A stretch of DNA of 47,839 bases from JBBRCX01 sp038204465 (GTDB taxonomy: Bacteria; Planctomycetota; Phycisphaerae; Tepidisphaerales; Tepidisphaeraceae), in contig JBBRCX010000026.1 of the NCBI GenBank assembly GCA_038204465.1, positions 1 to 47,839 on the forward strand, in the 5' to 3' direction. The translations under genes and the position numbers were made by a program. The notes below the pieces were generated by a model, which was not told where the DNA came from, did not search any database, and saw nothing but the letters and a program-made list of their open reading frames with translations. This document shows positions 1 to 6,777 of the stretch, in pieces (within the stretch, counting starts at the first letter, position 1; the number at the start of each line of letters is the position of its first letter).

Positions 1-88
1 AATGATCGACTGACACAGGATGTAGCACGAGCGGATTGCGCTGTTGACCAGCGAGCGCCCCCCCGACGCGGTAATGATCGACTGACAC
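1..88 (+). repeat. 16-bp direct repeat, two copies 72 bp apart
   Basis: The sequence aatgatcgactgacac occurs at 1-16 and again at 73-88. The spacing of 72 bp keeps the reading frame, so both copies encode NDRLT. The segment between them has no resemblance to the following Ig-like module. It may be part of a longer tandem repeat cut by the window edge, or an assembly or rearrangement scar. Confidence 0.7.
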
Positions 89-447
89 TACGAGCACCCC
101 GCCAGCCCGCGCCAAGCATCACGGGCGGCCTGCTCAACGACACGGGCTCCAGCAACAGCGATGGGATCACGGCTGACCCGAGCGGTACCGGAACACTTGC
201 CAACGCCGGCTCCGCAACAAGCTTTAAGGCCGGCTTCGACACGGCTGCTTCAGGCAGTTATCTGGATGTGTTCTCCGACCTACAGCCCGGCGGCGCCTTC
301 ACGCTCAGTCAGAGCAGAATGAACCAGATCTTTGGCGGGAGCATTGCAGATGGCCCGCACACGCTGCATCTGCTGCTGCTCAACAGCCTGGGCCAGACGC
401 TGGCCAGCAAGGACCTGACCTTCACGCTGGACAGCAGCGCGGTGTAA
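1..447 (+). CDS. C-terminal fragment of an Ig-like repeat surface protein (5' end outside window)
   Basis: The frame is open from the first base and ends at a TAA. From about position 112 the translation reads like one copy of a bacterial extracellular Ig-like module: it contains ITGGLLNDTGSS, DGITADPSGTGTL, FKAGFD and a final HTLHLLLLNSLGQ...LTFTLDSSAV. In planctomycete surface proteins such modules occur in tandem and are followed by more domains, so a stop right after FTLDSSAV suggests a truncated protein or a short natural end. The first 37 codons do not look like the module and contain NDRLT twice, encoded by a 16-bp direct repeat. Likely role is in a large secreted or surface adhesin; family assignment is from memory of the motif, with moderate certainty. 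Confidence 0.55.
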   Translation, partial: NDRLTQDVARADCAVDQRAPPRRGNDRLTLRAPRQPAPSITGGLLNDTGSSNSDGITADPSGTGTLANAGSATSFKAGFDTAASGSYLDVFSDLQPGGAFTLSQSRMNQIFGGSIADGPHTLHLLLLNSLGQTLASKDLTFTLDSSAV

Positions 448-553
448 GTGGCTCACGCCACGTCCTGAGGTGTGCGCAACTGCATCTGCGGCGCTTGGGC
501 CTCGCGAGCGGATTGAACCAACCAGCCCGTCCTCACAAACTCTTGTTCTTTGA

Positions 554-883
554 AGGTTCACTCTCGCGGGCGGCTCCCAGACGCTGCGCGATGGGGGGTT
601 ACCGCGCCGCGGCATTCTTAACGTATACGTCGCCAAAAGCGTCAGCCGGGTCTCGATGCTGTGGCTCCTTGCCCGGGCGCTGTTCCGCAGGCTGGACAAC
701 GCGCGGGATTTCGGGTGTATCAGCCTGCCGGAACTGCGCATCGACGCCCGCCTAGCGCTGCGCGTGTCCATCGACGGGGAAGTCACCGAGCTGAATCCGC
801 CGCCGCGGTACCGGGTGCGCCGCGGGGGGTTGAGGATCATCCGGCCGAGCGCGACGGGGCAGGTGTGGGCTTCGGAGAATTAA
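554..883 (+). pseudogene. Orphan C-terminus of a YegS/diacylglycerol-kinase-type lipid kinase
   Basis: Frame 2 is open from just after a TGA at 551-553 to the TAA at 881-883. The translation shows the end of the DAGK/YegS fold: GILNVYVAKSVSRV followed by an LLARALFRR helix, then RVSIDGEVTEL, PPPRYRVRRGGLRIIRPS. The IDGE and final RIIRPS strands match the pattern DGE...P...V.PGALRVLVP that closes these lipid kinases. The N-terminal catalytic domain with its glycine-rich GGDGT motif, about 200 residues, is absent. Upstream bases 448-553 do not encode it in any frame I could recognise. A start at ATG 656 would give a 75-residue product. It ends 7 bp before the metallophosphoesterase start, so the two were probably an operon. 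Called as a remnant; family assignment is fairly sure, loss of function inferred. Confidence 0.6.
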
Positions 884-890
884 ACAGGCG

Positions 891-1778
891 ATGCGGACGA
901 TCGCGCACATCTCGGATATCCACTTCGGCAAGGTCGATCCGGTCATCGCCGATGGATTGGCGCAGGACCTGGCGGAGCGAGAGCCGACGGTGCTGGTGGC
1001 GAGCGGCGACTTAACGCAACGCGGCCGCGGCTGGCAGTACGCGGCGGCGGCGCAGTTCCTGACGCGGTTGCCGCGTCCGCAACTGGTGGTGCCGGGAAAC
1101 CACGACGTCCCGCTCTATGACGTGGTCCGGCGGATCTTCTTTCCGATGGCCCGCTACCACCGCCACATCACGCGCGACATGCGGCCTTCGTATCAGGACG
1201 AGGAATTGTTCGTGCTGGGGATCAACACGGCCCGCTCGTTCACGTTCAAGAGCGGGCGGATCTCGGAGGAGCAACTGCTCGACGTTCAGCTGCGCATCTG
1301 CCCGCTGCCGCCGAGCGTGTTCAAGGTGGTGGTGACGCATCACCCGTTCATTCCGCCGCCGCGCGAGCCGCACAGCGACATCGTGCGCGGCGCGCCGCGG
1401 GCGCTGGCGCGGATGGAGCAGTGCGGGGTGGACATGCTGCTGGCGGGGCACCTGCACCTGGCGTATCACGACGACGTGCGCGCCCATCACAAGGCCGCAA
1501 GGCGATCGATCCTGTCGATCCAGGCGGGGACCGCCACGAGCACCCGCCGCCGCGGCGAGCCCAACGCCTACAACTGGATCACCGTCAGCCCCGACCTGTG
1601 CACGGTGGCGGTCCGCGCCTGGAACGGCAGATGCTTCGAGGAATCCCTGGTCACGCGCTACCATCGCATCAATCACGTCTGGCAGCGCGAGGCCCAGGTC
1701 CCGGTAGACGCCGCGGCGGAGATCGCGCTGGCGAAGCCGCTGGGCACCGATGAACGCGAGGAACTTAGCCACCGCTGA
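891..1778 (+). CDS. Calcineurin-like metallophosphoesterase
   Basis: A 295-residue protein with all the metal-binding blocks of the calcineurin-like phosphoesterase superfamily: D9-x-H11 in HISDIHFG, GDLTQRG (D40), GNHDVP (N70, H71), THHP (H150) and GHLH (H187, H189). It should bind two metal ions and hydrolyse phosphomonoesters or diesters, probably in the cytoplasm since no signal peptide is seen. The length fits single-domain members (about 250-300). ATG at 891 lies 7 bp after the lipid kinase remnant stop. The last 15 or so residues (KPLGTDEREELSHR) are encoded by a motif that recurs in the following intergenic repeat element, so the native C-terminus may have been replaced or extended. 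The substrate cannot be deduced. Confidence 0.9.
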   Translation: MRTIAHISDIHFGKVDPVIADGLAQDLAEREPTVLVASGDLTQRGRGWQYAAAAQFLTRLPRPQLVVPGNHDVPLYDVVRRIFFPMARYHRHITRDMRPSYQDEELFVLGINTARSFTFKSGRISEEQLLDVQLRICPLPPSVFKVVVTHHPFIPPPREPHSDIVRGAPRALARMEQCGVDMLLAGHLHLAYHDDVRAHHKAARRSILSIQAGTATSTRRRGEPNAYNWITVSPDLCTVAVRAWNGRCFEESLVTRYHRINHVWQREAQVPVDAAAEIALAKPLGTDEREELSHR

Positions 1779-1815
1779 AGACAAGAAGTCACCTAAGGTG
1801 ATGGAGAGAGCAATT

Positions 1816-2069
1816 TTAGCCACCGATGGACTTCGGCGAGCTCAGTCGAGTCGGGCACCGATTCGCCACCGATGAAATGCGGAGACAGAAGTGGTGATTG
1901 CCTTTGTTGATGGATGTGCGTTCAGCCGTGCTGTCTGTGGCGGATTTCTCTTTTACTGTAATCCGGCGATTTGGACAGTGAGTCTCGGTTGTTGTTTCTC
2001 TTTGTTTAATCCATCGCTGTTCATCGGTGCCCGACTCGACTGAGCTCGCCGAAGTCCATCGGCGGCTAA
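1816..2069. repeat. Long inverted repeat (47-bp arms) of an intergenic repeat element
   Basis: The arms at 1816-1862 and 2023-2069 are reverse complements over 47 bp with a single mismatch, separated by 160 bp. The right arm runs into the stop codon of the next (minus-strand) gene. The core motif TTAGCCACCGATG recurs as degenerate copies at about 1742, 1766 and 1864, and in antisense at about 2011. There is no coding sequence inside. It could be a MITE-like element, a pair of intergenic repeat units facing each other, or a bidirectional transcription end between convergent genes. Confidence 0.75.
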
Positions 2070-2803
2070 TTCTGTTCCTTTGCGGCTCCGGCGACTTCGG
2101 GGAGGTGGGCGATTAGTTGGTCGGCGAGGGCGATGAGGCGGTCGAACTCGAGGGGGTCGAAGGGGCGGGCGGAGAAGTCGAGGAGCATGTGGCGGCCGTG
2201 TAGGAGCAGGCCGATGTCGGGGGGCAGGAGGGGGCGCAGGGAGGAGCGGGCGATCCGGCGGGCGGGCAGGGAGTCGACGCTGTAGACGACGAAGCGCTCA
2301 GAGCTGAGCAGCGTCGGGAAACTCAAGAGGGAGAAGCGATCGAGGATGCTGGCGGGGTTGGCGACGGGGCGCACGCCGGTGGGGGGCCAGTCGGATTCAA
2401 TCGGGCGCAGCAGCAGGTTCCAGCCGGGGCGTTGGGCGGCGACGCGCGGATCGCCGGCGTGGCTCGGCGCGGGGTCTTCGTGCAGTTGCACGAGGGTGGT
2501 GCGGCCATCGGAGAGACAGAGCCGGACCGCGGGCCGCGGGGCGGGCAGGCGATCGAGCGGAGCGGGCGGGTGGTCTTGCGGGCAATGGGTGAAGCGGAAG
2601 CCGCGGTCGCGACCCCAGTCGGAGAGGGCGACCCACGTTCGCCGCGAGGTGAGGCGCTGCACCAGGAAGTAGAAGGTGGTGCAGGAGGCGACGAGCACCA
2701 CCAGGAGGGTGAGCAGAGCGGCCGGGGAAAAGCTGCTCCACCTGGTGAGGGCGGCGCTGAGGAACGCGATCAGGAACACGCTCAGGAACACGATCAGGAA
2801 CAC
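2066..2803 (-). CDS. Hypothetical membrane protein with two N-terminal membrane segments
   Basis: A 245-residue protein of unknown family. Residues 1-17 (MFLIVFLSVFLIAFLSA) and about 27-48 are strongly hydrophobic and should span the membrane, leaving a cytoplasmic or extracytoplasmic domain of about 195 residues with no recognised motif. The first membrane segment is encoded by three tandem 12-bp repeats. The start is a GTG at 2803. It is convergent with the metallophosphoesterase across the inverted repeat. The soluble part shows short conserved-looking blocks (GWNLLLRPIES, ERFVVYSVDS, LHGRHMLLDF), typical of a planctomycete-restricted hypothetical. No function is proposed. Confidence 0.65.
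   Translation of the reverse strand: MFLIVFLSVFLIAFLSAALTRWSSFSPAALLTLLVVLVASCTTFYFLVQRLTSRRTWVALSDWGRDRGFRFTHCPQDHPPAPLDRLPAPRPAVRLCLSDGRTTLVQLHEDPAPSHAGDPRVAAQRPGWNLLLRPIESDWPPTGVRPVANPASILDRFSLLSFPTLLSSERFVVYSVDSLPARRIARSSLRPLLPPDIGLLLHGRHMLLDFSARPFDPLEFDRLIALADQLIAHLPEVAGAAKEQN
2768..2803 (-). repeat. Three tandem 12-bp repeats at the gene start
   Basis: Plus-strand units gatcaggaacac, gctcaggaacac and gatcaggaacac follow each other at 2768-2779, 2780-2791 and 2792-2803. On the minus strand they encode the four-residue repeats FLIV/FLSV at the very start of the membrane protein, so copy-number change would alter the first membrane helix by four residues without shifting the frame. Confidence 0.75.
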
Positions 2804-2869
2804 GGTTTCATCTTAGCTTGTGTTTGCGGGGATGGGAGGAAGCGGTTGGCGGCGCGGTGCTGCCGGCAT

Positions 2870-2951
2870 GCTGCGGGCCGCAGCCCTCGGCTGAGCCGCA
2901 GCGATGCGACTTTGCAGCGCAAAGCGCGGGCCGCGGCGTGCACTTGCACGC
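2870..2951. other. Cluster of four short perfect hairpins in a leader region
   Basis: Within 82 bp upstream of the HExxH gene are four perfect stems: GCTGCGG/CCGCAGC (2870-2884, 1-nt spacer), CGGCT/AGCCG (2888-2898), CTTTGC/GCAAAG (2910-2924) and GCGTGCA/TGCACGC (2936-2951). Two of these have spacers too short for an RNA loop and would form slightly shorter stems. No U-tract follows, so these are not typical terminators; they may structure the leader RNA or be protein-binding palindromes. Confidence 0.4.
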
Positions 2952-2977
2952 AGGTTTTCGCCGATAGGTGTAGTCGT

Positions 2978-3385
2978 ATGGCGGACTACACGCGGATCGT
3001 GGAGGAGATGAAATCGCGGTACGACCTGCGCGTCCGCCGCTGGCGGCGCTCGATGAGCGGGTGCGCCTGGCGGGTGTATTACCACGACGGGCGGGTGATC
3101 AACTGGATCGAGGCGCCGGTCCCGCGGACGCCGATCAGCCTGTCGATCTTCCTGCACGAGGTGGGGCATCACGTGATCGGCTTCGAGCGCTTCAAAAAGC
3201 GCTGCGAGGAGGAGTATCACGTGTGGCAATGGGCGCTGAACCAGATGCGCAAGCTGGGGGTTGAACCGGACAACAAGGTGGAGCGGCGGTTCAAGCTATC
3301 GATGCAATACGCGGTAGGCAAAGCGATGCGCAGGGGCATCAAGAGCCTGCCGCAGGCGTTGCTGCCGTTCTCCCAGGCGGCGTGA
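2978..3385 (+). CDS. Small HExxH zinc-metallopeptidase-like protein
   Basis: A 135-residue basic protein. The clear feature is HEVGH at residues 60-64 (followed by H65) in FLHEVGHHVIGFE, the zincin zinc-binding helix with catalytic Glu61. A third ligand could be one of the downstream acidic residues (E70 or the EEEYH segment near residue 78), which would fit a minimal metallopeptidase fold as in ImmA/IrrE- or SprT-like proteins, but no DNA-binding or Cys-rich domain is present. The ATG at 2978 was chosen because the frame upstream reads through the hairpin cluster and the antisense of the membrane gene. It stands alone between convergent genes. Proteolytic activity is inferred from the motif only. 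Confidence 0.7.
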   Translation: MADYTRIVEEMKSRYDLRVRRWRRSMSGCAWRVYYHDGRVINWIEAPVPRTPISLSIFLHEVGHHVIGFERFKKRCEEEYHVWQWALNQMRKLGVEPDNKVERRFKLSMQYAVGKAMRRGIKSLPQALLPFSQAA

Positions 3386-3487
3386 GGCAGGCGACAATCA
3401 GCGGAATCAACGCGCAATTCGTAGTGGCCAAAACGAACCATTATTTGTGCATCGCAGCGGCTTCAAGTGGGTTGGATTTCGTTGGCG

Positions 3488-3516
3488 CAAAAGAGAGCGA
3501 CCCTTGCGGGTCGCTC
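3488..3516 (-). terminator. Rho-independent terminator of the sigma factor gene
   Basis: A perfect 9-bp stem, GAGCGACCC/GGGTCGCTC (3495-3503 and 3508-3516) with a 4-nt loop, lies about 30 bp after the sigma factor stop. On the minus strand it is followed by CTCTTTT, a short U-tract, as expected for an intrinsic terminator. Confidence 0.8.
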
Positions 3517-3546
3517 GGTGCGAAATCTTCAATCGAAAGTTAAGAG

Positions 3547-4512
3547 TCAGTCAGCCGATTCGCTTTCGACGCGGGTCTTGGTCCGAAGCACGCCGTCTTC
3601 CATGACCGTGCGGATCTTCGCCAGGGCCTTGTTCTGGATCTGGCGGACGCGCTCCTTGGTGACGCCGATGATGCGCCCGACCTCTTCGAGGGTGAGCCCG
3701 CTGTCCTCGTGCTGCTCCCAATTGAAGCGCCGGCGAATGACGGTCTCTTCGACGCTGGAGAGATCGGCGAGGTTGCGGTCGACGATCGCTTTCAGCTCGT
3801 CGATGCAATCCTCTTCCACCTGGTCGCGGCGTCGGTCCTGCCAGTCGCTCTTCTCCATGTCCGGCTCGAACTCGAGCGGGAAGCGCGTGCGGTGACGCGA
3901 AGACTTCATCGCGGTGCGGCTGAAGGCTTTGAGAATCGCCCGGCAGGCGTAAGTCGAAAACTTGAAGCCGCGATCGACGTTGAACTTGTCGACGGCCCGG
4001 ATGAGGGCCATGTTGCCCTCGCTGACAATCTCAGCGAAGTCGACGTCGCCAAGGCGGGTGCGCTTGGCCATCGCCAGCACCAGCGCCAGGTTGGTGCGAA
4101 CGAGATATTCGCGGAAGTGCTCGAAGCGCCGGTGCCACTCCAGCACCTGCTCGGCCCGCTCGCGCGTGAGTCCGTCGCGTTTGATCAGCTTCTGGAGCCG
4201 GCACAGACGCAGCTTGGCGAAGTTGAAGCGGAGGAACATGAGCCGTTCCTCGGGCCCCTTCATCAGCTGCGGCGCGCCCACCATCGCCTGGTCCAACGCC
4301 TCGTCGCGCGTCGGCTGGTACCAACTGGTCATCGGGAGTTGCGGCTCCTGATCGAAGTCGAACAGCTGTTTCTCGATGTTCCGCTGCCGAAAGATCGGGC
4401 TGTCCATGAACGCGTACGATTCCTCGAGCAGAGCTTCGACCTTCTGCCGAAGGCTGCGGGAAATCGACTCGGAGCGCGGTCGGCGTTTCAGGGTAGCGCT
4501 GCTCGCGGCCAT
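3547..4512 (-). CDS. RNA polymerase sigma-70 family factor with atypical -10 region
   Basis: A 321-residue sigma-70 family protein. Region 2 spans about residues 135-200 (NLALVLAMAKR, DFAEIVSEGNMALIRAVDKF, GFKFSTYACRAILKAF) and region 4 about 250-305, with a helix-turn-helix in LTLEEVGRIIGVTKERVRQIQNKAL. There is no long region 1.1 as in RpoD, so it is a group 2/3-type alternative factor. The two tryptophans that in RpoD follow FSTYAT and help melt the -10 element are R191 and A192 here. Start: ATG at 4512 with AGTGAGG 6 bp upstream; a GTG at 4524 would add four residues. A strong terminator follows. It is convergent with the HExxH gene and divergent from nadD, with 288 bp between. Confidence 0.9.
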   Translation of the reverse strand: MAASSATLKRRPRSESISRSLRQKVEALLEESYAFMDSPIFRQRNIEKQLFDFDQEPQLPMTSWYQPTRDEALDQAMVGAPQLMKGPEERLMFLRFNFAKLRLCRLQKLIKRDGLTRERAEQVLEWHRRFEHFREYLVRTNLALVLAMAKRTRLGDVDFAEIVSEGNMALIRAVDKFNVDRGFKFSTYACRAILKAFSRTAMKSSRHRTRFPLEFEPDMEKSDWQDRRRDQVEEDCIDELKAIVDRNLADLSSVEETVIRRRFNWEQHEDSGLTLEEVGRIIGVTKERVRQIQNKALAKIRTVMEDGVLRTKTRVESESAD

Positions 4513-4800
4513 CAATGGCCTCACTTTCTAGCTGTCAGTACAACCAGCAGGACGGCTCAAATATTTTACAGCTCATACAGCCTCTAATCATTACGACTGC
4601 ACCCAGCTGGGGTTCAAGTGCGCAAGTTGCTGTAGAAACTAAGGTTATGATAGGTCCGTCGCCGGCCAACTCGTTCACAAATTGGACACCTATTCAGGTC
4701 AACTCAAGCGCAGCACACCTTTAACGGTGGGACTGCCGCCTTAGCGGCAAGATCGATACCATCTGTAGGAAATCACGCGCGTAGGAGCGGCAGGTTACGG
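4513..4800. other. Divergent intergenic region between the sigma factor and nadD
   Basis: This 288-bp spacer is AT-richer than its surroundings (for example aaatattttacag near 4560) and should hold both divergent promoters. On the minus strand TAAAAT near 4563-4568 is a possible -10 box, without a clear -35. A small hairpin TGCCGC/GCGGCA lies at 4734-4749 in the nadD leader. No ORF or RNA gene was recognised. Confidence 0.4.
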
Positions 4801-5394
4801 ATGACTTCATTGTGCTTTGGCGGCAGCTTCAATCCCATCCATCACGGGCATCTGATCTGCGCCCGCGCGGCGGCGGAGAAGGCGGGGTTTGAGCGGGTGG
4901 TCCTGATTCCTAATTCGCAGTCGCCGCACAAGTTAGCGTCATCGGACTGGGCCGGAGGAGAAGAGCGGCTGCAGATGTGCCGGCTGGCGACCGGTGGGAG
5001 TGAGCTGTTTGAGGTGGAGGACCTGGAACTGCGGCGCAGCGGACCGAGCTACACGATTGACACCGCCAGGGAACTCAAGCGTCGCGGCTGGGAGACTGTG
5101 CATTGGCTCATCGGGACCGACACCCTGCCGCTTCTGCCAAGTTGGCACGAGCCGGATGCGCTGCTCGAGGAAGTGCAGTTTGTCATTGTCCAGCGCCCCG
5201 GTTCGCCGATCGACTGGGCCGCGCTCCCGCCGAAGCTGCAGAAGCTTCGCAACAAGCTGATCGACGCGCCGCTGATGGACATCAGCGCTTCCGACATTCG
5301 GCGGCGGGTGGCGGAAGGGAAATCGATTGATTATCTGACGCCGCAGCCCGTTATCGATTACATCCGCGCCAAGGGATTGTACCGGTCGCGGTAA
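4801..5394 (+). CDS. nadD: Nicotinate-nucleotide adenylyltransferase
   Basis: NadD transfers AMP from ATP to nicotinate mononucleotide, giving deamido-NAD in NAD biosynthesis, in the cytoplasm. The 197-residue length is typical. Seen: the nucleotidyltransferase signature FGGSFNPIHHGH (residues 6-17, with the H14-x-x-H17 pair), the substrate motif SGPSYTIDT, the WLIGTDTL block, and near the end SASDIRRRVAEG, equivalent to the ISSTxIR motif, followed by PQPVIDYI. The ATG at 4801 places the signature at the expected N-terminal position; AGGAG at about 4783 is somewhat distant. It is convergent with the next gene (17 bp between stops). The common partners rsfS and obg are not adjacent. Confidence 0.95.
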   Translation: MTSLCFGGSFNPIHHGHLICARAAAEKAGFERVVLIPNSQSPHKLASSDWAGGEERLQMCRLATGGSELFEVEDLELRRSGPSYTIDTARELKRRGWETVHWLIGTDTLPLLPSWHEPDALLEEVQFVIVQRPGSPIDWAALPPKLQKLRNKLIDAPLMDISASDIRRRVAEGKSIDYLTPQPVIDYIRAKGLYRSR

Positions 5395-5411
5395 GCGGTG
5401 CTGCGGGGCCT

Positions 5412-6638
5412 TCAGTCGCTCTCGGCCCTTCGCGGGTCGGGGCCGGTGTCGCGGCCGAAGAGCTTGGGGACCAGCGGCAACTGATCGAGGTGAAACTCAT
5501 CGATCAGCCCCCGTCGCTCCACCAGCTCGCCCGCGTGCCGGACCGTCGCGAACTTGCGCGGCGCCACGACGTCGAGGCAGCGGATGATCTCGAGAAATAG
5601 CTTGCCGCCGCGGGCGTCGCGCGCCGGCAGATCCAGGAAGCCGGCGGGCGGAATGACCATGCCGAAGATGAGCGGCTCGAAGCCCTCGCGTTCCAATCGG
5701 CGCACGACGACCGCCTCGTGCCGGGTATTCTGGATCCTTATGCGCGGCCCATCGAGTCGGACGGCCAGGTCGTGCTCAACCTTCAGCGGGGCCGGAAGCA
5801 CCGGCGGCGCCGCGCCGGGCGGCGGCGGGGGAGGCAGCGGCGGCATGGGATCGCCGAAGTCGGCATCCGGGAGAGCGAGCACCACCTCCTGCGCCGTCGT
5901 ATGCTCGACGTTGAAGAGGGCGATGAAGCCTTGCGTGTAGTCGGCGAGATAACCCGAGTATTGCACCGCCGCGTTGTTGGGGTTCAACGGGTCGACCACG
6001 TCGAGGATCACCGGCTGCCCCACGTACTGCTCCAGCAGCGGCTCGTAGGCATTGGCGATGCGCCCCAGGAGCGTCTGCCCGATGGTCGTGACCGATCCGC
6101 TTTGCGAAGCGAGCACCGCGCCCGCCGAGTTCATTCGCTGATACTGGCCCACCACCGCGCCGATCGCGGCGTTGAAGGCGTCGCGGAGCGTGTTGATGAA
6201 GTTGCGCAGCGTGCGCGCGAAGCGCCGCAACGGGCCGGGATTGAAGGTGCGATGGATCTGCCGGATCCGCTGCGCCTGCGCCGGCTCGTCCAGCTCATCG
6301 TGATAGCGCAGCACGCTCAGGAACTGCTGGTCGATCTCCTGCTGATACATCAGGTAGCTCGTCTTTTTCCGGCCGCGCGGATCGACGTAGGGATGGTCGT
6401 ACACGATCTCGACGCCGCTGCTGAAGACCCTCAACCTGCCCCAGGTGGTCTGCCCGCGAATTCGCTCGAGCGTGACGTGATAGCGATGAAAGAACTTCAG
6501 ACACTTGTCGCGCGTCCATTTGGTGAAAACGGTGGTGATGACGGCGGTGAGGAAGATGAACAGCAGGGTGACGTAGAAAACGGTCGACGCGCTGGTGGCC
6601 GCCGCCGCTGCGCCGTCGCTTAAAATGCTCACCAGCAT
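5412..6638 (-). CDS. Hypothetical membrane-anchored protein
   Basis: A 408-residue protein with one N-terminal membrane segment at about residues 19-40 (FYVTLLFIFLTAVITTVF), followed by a basic stretch KWTRDKCLKFFHRYHVTLER, so the body probably lies in the cytoplasm. A middle section with conserved-looking helices (about 100-210) is followed by a hydrophilic region with FALFNVEHTT-like strands and a proline-rich linker near residue 270 (PPLPPPPPPGAAPPVLPAP), then a beta-rich C-terminal domain. No known family was recognised. It is divergent from the TPR gene downstream on the map and convergent with nadD. Product type (membrane protein) is secure, role unknown. Confidence 0.7.
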   Translation of the reverse strand: MLVSILSDGAAAAATSASTVFYVTLLFIFLTAVITTVFTKWTRDKCLKFFHRYHVTLERIRGQTTWGRLRVFSSGVEIVYDHPYVDPRGRKKTSYLMYQQEIDQQFLSVLRYHDELDEPAQAQRIRQIHRTFNPGPLRRFARTLRNFINTLRDAFNAAIGAVVGQYQRMNSAGAVLASQSGSVTTIGQTLLGRIANAYEPLLEQYVGQPVILDVVDPLNPNNAAVQYSGYLADYTQGFIALFNVEHTTAQEVVLALPDADFGDPMPPLPPPPPPGAAPPVLPAPLKVEHDLAVRLDGPRIRIQNTRHEAVVVRRLEREGFEPLIFGMVIPPAGFLDLPARDARGGKLFLEIIRCLDVVAPRKFATVRHAGELVERRGLIDEFHLDQLPLVPKLFGRDTGPDPRRAESD

Positions 6639-6777
6639 GATGTGGAAGTTTTAGACCGCGGCTCGACTGACGGCAATCCGCGGTTTCATTGAAGAAAACG
6701 CCGCGCGGGCGAAATTCACTGCCGCGCGGCGCCGCGGCTGGGCACAATATGGCATCTTGAGCGTCAAAGACTCGGTC

